This document shows, piece after piece, positions 8,935 to 18,700 of a stretch of 64,000 bases of DNA (positions are counted from its first letter, which is position 1; each line of letters begins with the position of its first letter). The stretch comes from Xenophilus aerolatus. GTDB taxonomy: Bacteria > Pseudomonadota > Gammaproteobacteria > Burkholderiales > Burkholderiaceae_C. The stretch lies in contig QAIB01000001.1 in NCBI GenBank assembly GCA_030418545.1, forward strand, positions 1,116,001 to 1,180,000, read 5' to 3'. The notes below the pieces were generated by a model. The model was not told where the DNA came from and searched no databases. It saw nothing but the letters and a program-made list of their open reading frames with translations. The position numbers and the translations under genes are program-made.

Positions 8935-10605
8935 ATGAAACCCCACCCCACGCAGATCGCCGCCGGCGAAGCCACGTCCGCGTCTTCCACGCCGGTCCTG
9001 GAGGTGCGCGGCCTGCAGGTCGCGCTGCCCGCCGATGCCGACCGCCCGCATGCCATCGAGCGCCTGGACGTGCGCATCGAGGCCGGCCGCACGCTGTGCA
9101 TCGTGGGCGAGTCCGGCTCCGGCAAGTCGGTGCTGGCCACCACCGTGATGGCGCTGCTGGCCAAGGGCCTCACGATCACGGCCGGCGACGTCGTGCTGGC
9201 CGGCGAGCCGCTGCTGAGCAACGGCAAGTACCTGCCCGAGAAACGCCTGCGCGCGCTGCGCGGCCAGGTGATGGGCATGGTCTTCCAGGAGCCGATGACC
9301 GCGCTGAACCCGGTGCTCGGCTGCGGCGAGCAGGTCGACGAGCTGCTGCGCAACCACACGGCGCTGACGCCGGCCGAGCGCAAGGCGCGCATCCTGGAGG
9401 TGTTCGAGCGCGTGCGCCTGCCCGATCCGCAGCGCATCTTTTCGAGCTACCCGCACCAGCTGTCGGGTGGGCAGCGCCAGCGCATCGTGATCGCGATGGC
9501 GATCATCCTCAAGCCGCGCCTGCTGATCTGCGACGAGCCCACCACGGCGCTGGACGTGACGACGCAGGCCGAGATCCTCAAGCTCATCGCCGAGCTGCAG
9601 CAGGAGCAGGGCAGTGCGGTGCTGTTCATCACGCACGACATGGGCGTGGTGGCCGAGATCGCCGACGAGGTGATGGTGATGCACCGCGGCACGGTGGTGG
9701 AGCAGGGCCCGCGCGAGCAGGTGCTGCGCGCGCCGCGCGAGGACTACACCCGCCTGCTGCTGGCCGCCGTGCCCGGCATGGTGCCGCCACCGCCGCGCGC
9801 GCTGCCCGGCGGCCCCGCGCTGCTGGCCGGCCGCGCCGTGGGCAAGACCTACGTGCGCCGCGACTGGCTGGGCCGCGCCAGGCCCAATACCGCGCTGCAG
9901 GACGCCAGCGTTGCCGTGCACCGCGGCGAGACGGTGGGCGTGGTGGGCGAATCGGGCTCGGGCAAGTCCACCTTCGCGCGCTGCATGATCCGGCTGATCG
10001 ACCCGAGCGAAGGCACCGTCACCTGGGGCGACCGCGAGGTGCACTCGCTGTCGGAGTCGCGCCTGCGGCCGTTGCGCTCGCGGGTGCAGGTGGTGTTCCA
10101 GGACCCGAACCGTTCGCTGAACCCGCGGCGGACCGTGGGCTCGTCGATGATCGAGGGGGCGGTCAACTTCGGCCTGGACGTGCCCGCGGCGCGCAGGCTG
10201 GCCGAGGAGCTCATGGACCGCATCCGACTGCCCCGTGCCGCGCTGTCGCGCTATCCGCACCAGTTCTCGGGCGGGCAGCGCCAGCGCCTGGCCATCGCCC
10301 GCGCCGTGGCCTGCCAGCCGCAGGTGCTGGTGGCGGACGAGGCGGTGTCGGCCCTCGACGTGTCGGTGCAGGCGCAGATCCTGGACCTGCTGCGCGAAGT
10401 GCAGCGCGACTTCGGGCTCGGCATTTTGTTCATCACGCACGACCTGCGGGTGGCGGCGCAACTGTGCGACCGCGTCATCGTGATGAACCAGGGCCGCATC
10501 GTGGAAGAGGGTTTGACGGCCGACGTCTTCGGCGCGCCCGGCCATGCCTACACCCGCAAGCTGCTGGCCGCCGCGCCGCGCACCGAGCTGGGCCTCGCCG
10601 CCTGA
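8935..10605 (+). CDS. ABC transporter ATPase with two fused nucleotide-binding domains (DppD-DppF type)
   Basis: 556 residues containing two complete ATPase modules. Module 1 has Walker [10 protein letters not shown]-loop [10 protein letters not shown], signature LSGGQRQR and Walker [13 protein letters not shown]. Module 2 has Walker [11 protein letters not shown]-loop [10 protein letters not shown], signature FSGGQRQR and [12 protein letters not shown]. Both end with the HxYTRKLL-type oligopeptide extension. The second Walker B carries alanine-valine (DEAVSALD) where DEPTSALD is usual; the catalytic glutamate is kept. It energises the two permeases upstream. It starts 13 bases after the dppC-type stop. 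Confidence 0.94.
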   Translation: MKPHPTQIAAGEATSASSTPVLEVRGLQVALPADADRPHAIERLDVRIEAGRTLCIVGESGSGKSVLATTVMALLAKGLTITAGDVVLAGEPLLSNGKYLPEKRLRALRGQVMGMVFQEPMTALNPVLGCGEQVDELLRNHTALTPAERKARILEVFERVRLPDPQRIFSSYPHQLSGGQRQRIVIAMAIILKPRLLICDEPTTALDVTTQAEILKLIAELQQEQGSAVLFITHDMGVVAEIADEVMVMHRGTVVEQGPREQVLRAPREDYTRLLLAAVPGMVPPPPRALPGGPALLAGRAVGKTYVRRDWLGRARPNTALQDASVAVHRGETVGVVGESGSGKSTFARCMIRLIDPSEGTVTWGDREVHSLSESRLRPLRSRVQVVFQDPNRSLNPRRTVGSSMIEGAVNFGLDVPAARRLAEELMDRIRLPRAALSRYPHQFSGGQRQRLAIARAVACQPQVLVADEAVSALDVSVQAQILDLLREVQRDFGLGILFITHDLRVAAQLCDRVIVMNQGRIVEEGLTADVFGAPGHAYTRKLLAAAPRTELGLAA

Positions 10606-10633
10606 GCACCGCCGCGCCGGACCGGGCAGAATT

Positions 10634-10648
10634 TTCGGTTCGACCGAA
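10634..10648. promoter_or_regulatory. Perfect inverted repeat before the amidase gene
   Basis: TTCGGT and ACCGAA separated by TCG form a 15-base hairpin or operator in the 67-bp gap between the ATPase and amidase genes. It lacks a U-tract, so it is not a classical terminator. It could be a regulator site or an mRNA-stabilising stem that separates amidase expression from the transporter. Confidence 0.35.
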
Positions 10649-10672
10649 TCCGCACACACAGAAGGACGACAC

Positions 10673-12148
10673 ATGACATTGGCAATGAGCTGGGACGAAT
10701 GGGCCGCGCAGGACGCGACGGCCCTGGCCGAGAAGGTGCGCCAGGGCGAACTGACCGCCGCCGAGCTCGCGCAGCAGGCGGCTGCCGGCATCGCGAAGAC
10801 CAACCCGACCCTCTCGGCCGTGGTCGAGGTCTTCGAGGACGTGGTCGCCGATCCGCTCAAGGACGGCCTGAACCCCGAGGGCCCCTTCGCCGGCGTGCCC
10901 TTCCTCATGAAGGACCTGGGCCCCACGCTCAAGGGCCGCCTGCAGGAGCAGGGTTCGCTCTTCATGCGCGGCAACCGCCCGACCGAGGACGCGTGGCTCA
11001 CGAAGCAGATGCGCAAGGCCGGCCTCAACCTCATGGGCCGCACCACCACGCCCGAGTTCGGCGTCTGCAGCTCGGCCGAGAACCCGGCCGTGTACGTCAC
11101 GCGCAATCCCTGGAACACCGACTTCACCACCTGCGGCTCTTCCGCCGGCACCTCGGCCATGGTGGCGGCGGGCGTGGTGCCCATGTCGCACGCGACCGAT
11201 GGCGGCGGCTCGATCCGTATCCCGGCCGGCTTCAACGGCAACATCGGCCTCAAGCCCTCGCGCGGCGTGTTCAGCATCGGGCCCCACCTCTCGGACATCA
11301 CCGGCTACGTGTCGGCCCAGGGCTGCCACAGCCGCACGGTGCGCGACACGGCCGCCTTCGTCGATGCCTGCCGCGGCGGCGCGCCCGGCGAGTTCATGCC
11401 GTATTGGACGGCGCCCGAGCCCTATACCGAGCTGATCCGCAAGGACCCGGGCCGGCTGCGCATCGCGCTGTCGCACGAGTGGGGCGACTACCGCGCCACG
11501 CCCGAGATCGTGGCCGAGCTGGAGAAGGCGGGGCGCTTCCTCGAGGGCCTGGGCCACCATGTCGAGTGGGCGCTGCCGCAGGCCGACCTGCGTGAGGCCT
11601 TCCGTGCGCAGACCACCTGCTACATCAGCAACTTCGCGCAGGTCATCAACGGCCTCCTGGCCAAGGCCGGGCTGGAGCGCCCGCCGGCGGACCTCATCGA
11701 GCCGATCAACATCCGCATCTGGGAGGCCGGCAAGGACCTGCCCTACGCCGAGCGCCACAGGATGCAGGCCGTCTTCAACAGCACCGCGCGGGCCTTCGGC
11801 GCCTTCTTCGAGGACTGGGACATCATCCTCACGCCGATCACGGCGCTGCCCACGCCGCGCATCGGCACCACCGAGTACCTGACGACCAGCGACAACCCGG
11901 ACGTGCTGGACTGGTTCGACAAGCTCTGGAAGTTCTTCTCGTACACGCCGCTGTCCAACCTGTGCGGCATTCCGGCCATCTCGCTGCCGATGGCGCAGCA
12001 GGCCAACGGGCTGCCCTTCGGCATCCACGCCCAGGCCCGCCAGGCCAACGACGGCCTGCTGCTGCAGCTCGCGGCGCAGATCGAGCGCGCCCTGGGCGGC
12101 CGCTGGAACGACGGCCGCCGCCCGGGCGTGCACGTCACCGCCGCCTGA
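10673..12148 (+). CDS. Amidase (amidase-signature family)
   Basis: 491 residues. The Ser-cisSer-Lys triad is present: Lys80 in PFLMKD, Ser156 in TCGSSAGTS and the nucleophile Ser180 in DGGGSIR. These hydrolases cleave carboxamides to acid plus ammonia or an amine. No signal peptide, so it acts in the cytoplasm, presumably on the compound imported by the ABC system just upstream. A clear GAAGGA ribosome-binding site lies 8 bases before the ATG. A short inverted repeat upstream may separate its expression. Specific substrate unknown; it is too divergent to call GatA, and no gatB/gatC lies nearby. Confidence 0.92.
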   Translation: MTLAMSWDEWAAQDATALAEKVRQGELTAAELAQQAAAGIAKTNPTLSAVVEVFEDVVADPLKDGLNPEGPFAGVPFLMKDLGPTLKGRLQEQGSLFMRGNRPTEDAWLTKQMRKAGLNLMGRTTTPEFGVCSSAENPAVYVTRNPWNTDFTTCGSSAGTSAMVAAGVVPMSHATDGGGSIRIPAGFNGNIGLKPSRGVFSIGPHLSDITGYVSAQGCHSRTVRDTAAFVDACRGGAPGEFMPYWTAPEPYTELIRKDPGRLRIALSHEWGDYRATPEIVAELEKAGRFLEGLGHHVEWALPQADLREAFRAQTTCYISNFAQVINGLLAKAGLERPPADLIEPINIRIWEAGKDLPYAERHRMQAVFNSTARAFGAFFEDWDIILTPITALPTPRIGTTEYLTTSDNPDVLDWFDKLWKFFSYTPLSNLCGIPAISLPMAQQANGLPFGIHAQARQANDGLLLQLAAQIERALGGRWNDGRRPGVHVTAA

Positions 12149-12176
12149 TCGGCGCGCGGCGCGGGACCCTCACGAC

Positions 12177-12902
12177 ATGGCGCTGTTCGGCACGCGATCG
12201 CTGCGCTCGCTCTTCACGCACCCCGGCTTCGCCGAGGGCGTGCGGGCCATCGCCGGCCCGGCCCTGGGCACGGTGGCCCTGGGCCTGGTGACCGGCGTGG
12301 CCATGGCGCGCAGCGGCCTGCCGATGGGCGCGGTGCTGGCCATGTCGCTCTTGGTCTTCGCCAGCGCCTCGCAGCTGGCCTGCCTGCCGATGATCCTGGC
12401 CGGCGCGCCGCTGTGGGTGATCGTGCTGACGGCCCTGATGCTCAACGTGCGCTTCGTGGTCTTCAGCGCCCATTGGCGGCGCTACTTCGGCCTGCTGCCC
12501 CGGCCGCAGCGGCTGGGGCTGGCCTACCTGGCGGGCGACCCGGTGTACGTGCGCTTCATGCAGCGCTACCCGCGGCGCTCGCCCGACCAGCTGGCCTACT
12601 TCCTGGGCCTGGCGCTGTTCAACTGGGCGGCCTGGCAGGTGGCGTCGCTGGCCGGCATCTTCCTGGCCGACGCCATACCACCGGACTGGGACCTTCGCTT
12701 CGTCGGCGTGCTGGCCCTGCTGGGCCTGGCGATGCCGATGATCGCGGACCGGCCGAGCTGGGTGGTCGCCGCGGTGGCCGGCGCCATCGGCTGGATGGGG
12801 CAGGGCTGGCCCTTCGGCCTGCAGGTGATCGCGGCCATCGGCGCGGCCATGGCAGCGGGCCACTGGGCCGAACGGCGCCGCCCCCGCATCGCCGCGCCAT
12901 GA
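12177..12902 (+). CDS. azlC: AzlC-family branched-chain amino-acid exporter subunit
   Basis: 241 residues, strongly hydrophobic, with the AzlC landmarks PMGAVLAMSLLVFASASQLA and a LNVRFVVFSAHWRRYF segment. AzlC with AzlD forms a low-specificity exporter of branched-chain and related amino acids. The stop codon overlaps the azlD start by 4 bases (ATGA), which fits translational coupling and a two-component membrane complex. Whether it is transcribed with the amidase (28-bp gap) is likely but not proven. Confidence 0.92.
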   Translation: MALFGTRSLRSLFTHPGFAEGVRAIAGPALGTVALGLVTGVAMARSGLPMGAVLAMSLLVFASASQLACLPMILAGAPLWVIVLTALMLNVRFVVFSAHWRRYFGLLPRPQRLGLAYLAGDPVYVRFMQRYPRRSPDQLAYFLGLALFNWAAWQVASLAGIFLADAIPPDWDLRFVGVLALLGLAMPMIADRPSWVVAAVAGAIGWMGQGWPFGLQVIAAIGAAMAAGHWAERRRPRIAAP

Positions 12903-13237
12903 CCGACGCGCACCTGTGGATCGCCATCCTCGCGCTGGCGGGAGTGACCGTGCTCACGCGCGGCGTGTTCCTGCTGCCGCGGCGGGAGCCACGCCTGCCG
13001 GGCTGGCTGGCCTCGGGTCTGCGGCATGCACCCCTTGCGGCGCTCATGGCGGTCGTGGTGCCGGAAGTGCTGCGTGGTTCGGCAAGCGCCGTGGCCAGCG
13101 GCGGCTGGCACGACCCACGGTGGCTGGCCGTGGCCGTCTCCGTCGCCTGGTTCTGCTGGCGGCGCGGCGTCACCGGGCCGGTGGTGGTGGGCACTGCCGC
13201 GTTGCTGCTGATGCGCAGCCTGGGCATGGCCGGCTGA
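12899..13237 (+). CDS. azlD: AzlD-family exporter small subunit
   Basis: 112 residues with about four transmembrane helices. It begins with WIAILALAGVTVLTRGVFLLP and contains LRHAPLAALMAVVVPEVL, matching the AzlD family, the small partner of AzlC. It overlaps the azlC stop by 4 bases. A 95-bp gap follows before the next gene; the gap is GC-rich and shows no clear terminator. Confidence 0.92.
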   Translation: MTDAHLWIAILALAGVTVLTRGVFLLPRREPRLPGWLASGLRHAPLAALMAVVVPEVLRGSASAVASGGWHDPRWLAVAVSVAWFCWRRGVTGPVVVGTAALLLMRSLGMAG

Positions 13238-13332
13238 CCGCCGCAGCGGCGCGGGATGCGTACGTCCTTCGTGACGCGCCGACGCGCGCTTCTCCGACGC
13301 ACTCCCTCCTTCGTGCGTGCGTTCATGAACCC

Positions 13333-14127
13333 ATGACTGCACTCCAACTTTCTTCCTTCCAGGGACGTGACCGCTTCCACGGCCGCGTCGTCATCGTCAC
13401 CGGTGCCGGATCGGGCATCGGCGAGGCCGTGGCCCGTCGCTTCTCGGCCGAGGGCGCTCACGTGGTCCTGGCCGGCGACCACGCCGACAAGCTCGAGAAG
13501 GTGGCGGCCGAGCTGCCTTCCGAACGCACGCTGGTGCACCAGACCGACGTGGCCGAACTGGCGCAGGTCGAAGCACTGATGCGCGCCACCATCGAGCGCT
13601 TCGGCGAACTGCATGTGCTGGTCAGCAACGCCGGCATCGCGCCCGAGGGGGATGCCACCCAGGCCTCGGCCGAGGATTTCCATCGCACGCTGGCGGTGAA
13701 TGCCGGCGGCGTGTTCAACGGCGCCAAGGCGGCGATGCCGCACCTGGTGCGCAGCCGCGGCTGCATCGTCAACACGGCGTCCGTGTCGGGCCTGGGCGGC
13801 GACTGGGGGCTGGTGGCCTACAACGCCTCGAAGGGCGCGGTGGTCAACCTGACCCGCGCACTGGCCCTCGACCACGGCGGGCAGGGCGTGCGCGTGAACG
13901 CGGTCTGCCCCAGCCTGACCTTCACGCCCATGACGGCGGACATGCAGGACGATCCGGAGACCATGGCACGCTTCAAGGACCGCATCCCGCTGGGCCGCGG
14001 TGCCGATCCCGCCGAGGTGGCGTCGGTCGTGGCCTTCCTGTCCAGCGACGATGCCAGCTTCGTCAACGGCGCCCTGGTGCCGGTGGACGGTGGCCTCACG
14101 GCGTCGAACGGCCAACCGCGGATGTGA
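13333..14127 (+). CDS. Short-chain dehydrogenase/reductase (SDR)
   Basis: 264 residues of the classical SDR family. The cofactor motif TGAGSGIG is at residues 23-30, NNAG-equivalent SNAG near 98-101, and the catalytic Ser150, Tyr163 and Lys167 (YNASK) are all present. The C-terminal DGGLTASNGQPRM is normal for the family. The acidic residue after the second strand (AGDH) suggests NAD rather than NADP use. It stands apart from the azl genes, and the substrate cannot be deduced. The start ATG lacks an evident Shine-Dalgarno, but an upstream ATG 8 bases earlier runs straight into a stop. Confidence 0.9.
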   Translation: MTALQLSSFQGRDRFHGRVVIVTGAGSGIGEAVARRFSAEGAHVVLAGDHADKLEKVAAELPSERTLVHQTDVAELAQVEALMRATIERFGELHVLVSNAGIAPEGDATQASAEDFHRTLAVNAGGVFNGAKAAMPHLVRSRGCIVNTASVSGLGGDWGLVAYNASKGAVVNLTRALALDHGGQGVRVNAVCPSLTFTPMTADMQDDPETMARFKDRIPLGRGADPAEVASVVAFLSSDDASFVNGALVPVDGGLTASNGQPRM

Positions 14128-14177
14128 AAGCGGGCCGCCGAACCGGCTTCATGGCGTAGCCGGCGGCGGCTGCGCCT

Positions 14178-15527
14178 TCAGCGCAGCTTCTTGACCAGCA
14201 CCTGGCTCTTGCGGTCCCAGTTGTACTTCTTCTTGCGCGCCTCGGGCAGCCAGTCGGGGTTCACCTGCTGGAAGCCGCGCTTGATGAACCAGTGCATGGT
14301 GCGGGTGGTCAGCACGAAGATGCTGTCCAGGCCCGCAGCGCGCGCGCGGTGCTCGATGCGCTTGAGCAGCTTCTCGCCGTCGCCCTGGCCCTGCGACTGC
14401 GGCGACACGGTGAGCGCCGCCATCTCCGCCGTCTTGGCCTCGGGGTAGGGGTAGAGGGCGGCGCAGCCGAAGATCACGCCGTCGTGCTCAACCACCGTGT
14501 ACTGGTGGATGTCGCGCTCGATCTCGGTGCGGCTGCGCTTGACCAGCGTGCCGTCGCGCTCGAAGGGCTCGATCAGCTGCAGGATGCCGCCGATGTCGTC
14601 CACCTCGGCCTCGCGCACCGATTCGAGCTTTTCGTCGATGACCATGGTGCCGATGCCGTCATGGACGTAGATCTCGAGCAGCAGCGCGCCATCCACGGCG
14701 AAGGGCAGGATGTGGTTGCGCTCCACCCCGGCCTCGCAGGCCTTGACGCAGTGCTGCAGGTAGAAGGCGGTGTCGGTGGGGCGTTGCGCCGGGGCCAGCG
14801 TGGTCAGCAGCTGGCGGGCGGTGTCCAGCGGCAGTTCGGTGTCGATGGGGTTGTCCTCGCTCACCGGCTGGTTGACGTCGAGCGGGATGCCCGGAATCTC
14901 GGTCAGGAAGAGCAGCTTGTCGGCCTGGATGGAGATGGCCACGCTGGTGGCGACCTCTTCCATCGTCAGGTTGAAGGCCTCGCCGGTCGGCGAGAAGCCG
15001 AAGGGCGACATCAGCACCATGGCGCCGAAGTCCAGCGTGCGGCGGATGCCCGCCACGTCGACCTTGCGCACCAGCCCCGAATGCTGGAAGTCCACCCCGT
15101 CGACCACGCCCACCGGGCGCGCAGTGATGAAGTTGCCGGAGATCATGCGCACCGTCGAGCCCGCCATCGGCGTGTTGGGCAGGCCCTGGCTGAAGGCGGC
15201 CTCGATCTCGTAGCGCAGCTGGCCGGCCGCTTCCTGGGCGCAGTCCAGCGCGACCTCGTCGGTGATGCGGATGCCGTGCGAGTACTTCGCCTCGTGGCCC
15301 TTGGCACGCAGCTGCTCGTTCACCTGCGGGCGGAAGCCGTGCACCAGCACGATCTTCACGCCCATGGACTGGATCAGTGCCAGGTCCTGCGCGATCGACG
15401 GCAGCTTGCCCGCCGCGATGGCCTCGCCCGCCACCGCCACCACGAAGGTCTTGCCCCGGTGCGTGTGGATGTAGGGCGCCACCGAGCGGAACCAGGGGAC
15501 GAAGGTGAAATTGAAGACGGCGGACAT
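14178..15527 (-). CDS. argA: Amino-acid N-acetyltransferase (N-acetylglutamate synthase)
   Basis: 449 residues. The N-terminal half is an amino-acid-kinase-like domain (FVVAVAGEAIAAGKLPSIAQDLA, VHGFRPQVNEQL) that binds arginine as feedback inhibitor. The C-terminal ~140 residues are a GNAT acetyltransferase (AEMAALTVSPQSQGQGDGEKLL, FVLTTRTMHWFIKRGF). It catalyses the first step of arginine biosynthesis, transfer of an acetyl group from acetyl-CoA to glutamate. Length matches the classical bacterial ArgA (about 440). The ATG at 15527 begins the usual MSAVFNFTFVPWFR. It is divergent from hrpA across a 187-bp gap. Confidence 0.96.
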   Translation of the reverse strand: MSAVFNFTFVPWFRSVAPYIHTHRGKTFVVAVAGEAIAAGKLPSIAQDLALIQSMGVKIVLVHGFRPQVNEQLRAKGHEAKYSHGIRITDEVALDCAQEAAGQLRYEIEAAFSQGLPNTPMAGSTVRMISGNFITARPVGVVDGVDFQHSGLVRKVDVAGIRRTLDFGAMVLMSPFGFSPTGEAFNLTMEEVATSVAISIQADKLLFLTEIPGIPLDVNQPVSEDNPIDTELPLDTARQLLTTLAPAQRPTDTAFYLQHCVKACEAGVERNHILPFAVDGALLLEIYVHDGIGTMVIDEKLESVREAEVDDIGGILQLIEPFERDGTLVKRSRTEIERDIHQYTVVEHDGVIFGCAALYPYPEAKTAEMAALTVSPQSQGQGDGEKLLKRIEHRARAAGLDSIFVLTTRTMHWFIKRGFQQVNPDWLPEARKKKYNWDRKSQVLVKKLR

Positions 15528-15654
15528 GAGGGCTGACGAGGCTGGCAGGGACTGGACGGCGGTGCGAAGCGCGGATTGTCCATGAAGCGCCCGGGGCGCG
15601 TGGACCGGCCGGGGCACGCGGGCACGACGCGCGGGGCACGCGGGGCGGGCCAAA

Positions 15655-15660
15655 GATAAT
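15655..15660 (+). promoter_or_regulatory. Possible -10 element for hrpA
   Basis: GATAAT stands out in the otherwise very GC-rich 187-bp gap between argA and hrpA, 54 bases before the hrpA start. No good -35 hexamer is visible at the standard distance, so this is tentative. Confidence 0.3.
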
Positions 15661-15714
15661 CGCCGGTCGACTTGAGGCCGCGCCTGCCGCCCCCACCTGA
15701 CTCCTTCCCCCCGA

Positions 15715-18700
15715 ATGCCCGCGCTCGACATCCAGTTCCCCGAATCGCTTCCCGTCAGCGCCAGGCGCGACGAGATCGCGGCCGCCATCGCCGCCCACCA
15801 GGTGGTGATCGTGTGCGGCGAGACAGGTTCGGGCAAGACGACGCAGTTGCCGAAGATCGCGCTCGCCCTCGGCCGCGGCAAGCTCAATGCCCCCGAAGGA
15901 CGCGGCCGGCTGATCGGCCACACGCAGCCGCGGCGCATCGCGGCCAGCTCGGTCGCCAAGCGCATCGCCGAGGAACTGAAGACGCCGCTGGGCGAGGTGG
16001 TGGGCTACAAGGTCCGCTTCCAGGACCGCCTGTCGCGGGATGCCTCGGTCAAGCTGATGACCGACGGCATCCTGCTGGCCGAGACGCAGACCGACCCGCT
16101 GCTCAAGGCCTACGACACGCTGATCATCGACGAGGCGCACGAGCGCTCGTTGAACATCGATTTCCTGCTGGGCTACCTCAAGGAGATCTTGCCGCGCCGG
16201 CCCGACCTCAAGGTGATCGTGACCTCCGCCACGATCGATGCGGACCGGTTCTCCGAGCACTTCGCTTCCGCGAAAGGGAAGGCGCCCGTCATCTATGTAT
16301 CGGGCCGCACCTTCCCGGTCGAAATGCGCTGGCGGCCCTTCGAGGAATCGCGCGATTTCGATCTCAACGATGCCATTGCAGACGGCGTCGACGAGCTGTG
16401 GGCGGGTGGCGTGGGGGGCGACATCCTCGTGTTCCTGCCCGGCGAGCGCGAGATCCGCGAGGCGGCCGACCATCTGCGCAAGCACCTCGCGCACAGCCCG
16501 GTGCTGCGCAACGCGGAGGTGCTGCCGCTCTTCGCTCGCCTGTCGCAGGCCGAGCAGGACCGGATCTTCGACGGCCACACGGGCCGGCGCATCGTGCTGG
16601 CGACCAACGTGGCCGAGACCTCGCTCACGGTGCCGGGCATTCGCTACGTGATCGACGCCGGCACGGCGCGCGTGAAGCGCTACGCCTTCCGCAGCAAGGT
16701 CGAGCAGCTGATGGTCGAGCCCATCAGCCAGGCGGCGGCCAACCAGCGTGCCGGGCGCTGCGGCCGGGTGGCGAACGGCATCTGCATCCGCCTGTACGAC
16801 GAGAAGGACTTCAACAGCCGGCCGCGCTTCACCGACCCGGAGATCCTGCGTTCGTCGCTGGCGGGCGTGATCCTGCGCATGAAGTCGCTGCACCTGGGCG
16901 ACGTGGGGCGCTTTCCCTTCCTCGAGTCGCCCTCGGGCCGCGCGATCGCCGATGGCTACCAGCTGCTCAACGAGCTGGGCGCGGTGGACGAGGCGAACGA
17001 GCTCACGCCCATCGGCGCCGAGCTGGCCAAGCTGCCGCTCGACCCGCGCGTGGGCCGCATGATCCTGGAGGCGCGCAGCCGCGGCGCGCTGCAGGAGGTG
17101 CTGGTGATCGCCGCCGCGATGAGCGTGCAGGACGTGCGCGACCGCCCCCTGGAGGCGCAGCAGCAGGCCGACCAGGCGCACGCCAAGTTCGACGATGAGA
17201 AGAGCGAGTTCAGTGGCTACCTGACGCTGTGGAAGTGGTTGCACGATGCGCGCGGCGGCGCACCCGTGGCGCAGACGCGGCGCGAGATGCAGGCGAAGGT
17301 GCAGGGGCCGAAGAAGGCAAGTGCGGCCGTGCTGCCCGTGGCGCAGCGGCTGGCTGCCGCCGCGCCGGCGCCGGCCCCCGAACTGGCGACGCCCACCCAC
17401 AAGCTCAGCAACCGTCAGTACGAACAGCTGCTGCGCCAGAACTTCATCAGCGTACGCCGCGTGCGCGAGTGGCGCGACATCCATTCGCAGCTGCTCACCG
17501 TCGTGACCGAGCACAAGTGGAAGCTGAACAGCGCGCCGGCGGGTTACGAGGCGGTCCACAAGTCGATGCTGGCCGGCCTGCTGGGCAACATCGGCTGGAA
17601 GATGGACGAGGAGGCGGGGGCGTCCTCCGGCGAGTACCTGGGCGCGCGGGGCATCAAGTTCCACCGCCATCCCGGCGCGCACCTGCGCAAGCGGCCGGGC
17701 CGTTGGATCGTGTGCGCCGAGCTGGTCGAGACCACGCGCCTCTTCGGTCGCGGCATCGCCAACATCGAGCCGCAATGGATCGAGGAGGTCGCCGGCCACG
17801 TGCTGAAGAAGCAGCTGCTCGACCCGCACTGGGAGAAGAAGGACGCGCGCGTGGCCGCCTTCGAACGCGCCACGCTCTACGGCCTCGTGGTCTACAGCGG
17901 CCGGCGCGTGGACTTCGCGAAGGTCGACCTGCCGGCGGCGCGCGAGATCTTCCTGCGCGAGGCGCTGGTGGCCGGCGACTGGGAGACCAAGCTGCCCTTC
18001 CTGGCCGCCAACCGCAAGCTGGTGCGCGAGGTCGAGGGCCTGGAGCACAAGTCGCGCCGGCAGGACGTGCTGGTGGACGACGCGCTGATCTACGCCTTCT
18101 ACGACGCGCATGTGCCGGCCGAGCTGGCCAACGGCCAGGCCTTCGAGCAGTGGTACCGCGAGGCGGCGAAAGCCCAGCCGCGCCTGCTGTTCCTGAGCCG
18201 CGAGGAGCTGATGCGCCACCAGGCCGCCGGCATCACGACGCAGGCCTTCCCGCCCACCGTCAAGCTCGGCGGGGTGGACTGCGCCGCGACCTACCTGCAC
18301 GAGCCCGGTGACCCGAAGGACGGGCTCACGGTGACGGTGCCGCTCTTCGTGCTCAACCAGGTGAGCGAGGAGCGCTGCGAATGGCTGGTGCCGGGCATGC
18401 TCAAGGACAAGATCCAGGCGCTGCTCAAGAGCCTGCCGCAGCGGCCGCGTTCGCGCTTCGTGCCGCTCCCCGAATCGGCCGCGCGCCTGAACGAGGCGCT
18501 GTCGGCGCCCGAGGCTTTCGGCCATGGTTCGCTGACCGACGCGCTGCTGAAGCGGGTGCGCGACGAGACCAGCCTCGACGTCAAACGGGCCGACTTCAAG
18601 CTCGACATGCTGCCGCCGCACCTGTTCATGAACCTGCGTGTGGTCGACGAGCACGGCCGGCAGCTCGGCATGGGGCGCAACCTCGGCGCACTGAAGGGCG

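Noticed and set aside
13238-13332. Possible fourth GCGAAGG-type element before the SDR gene
   Set aside because: It contains TCCTTCGTG and GACGCGC stretches but no matching arms or tandem units of the family.
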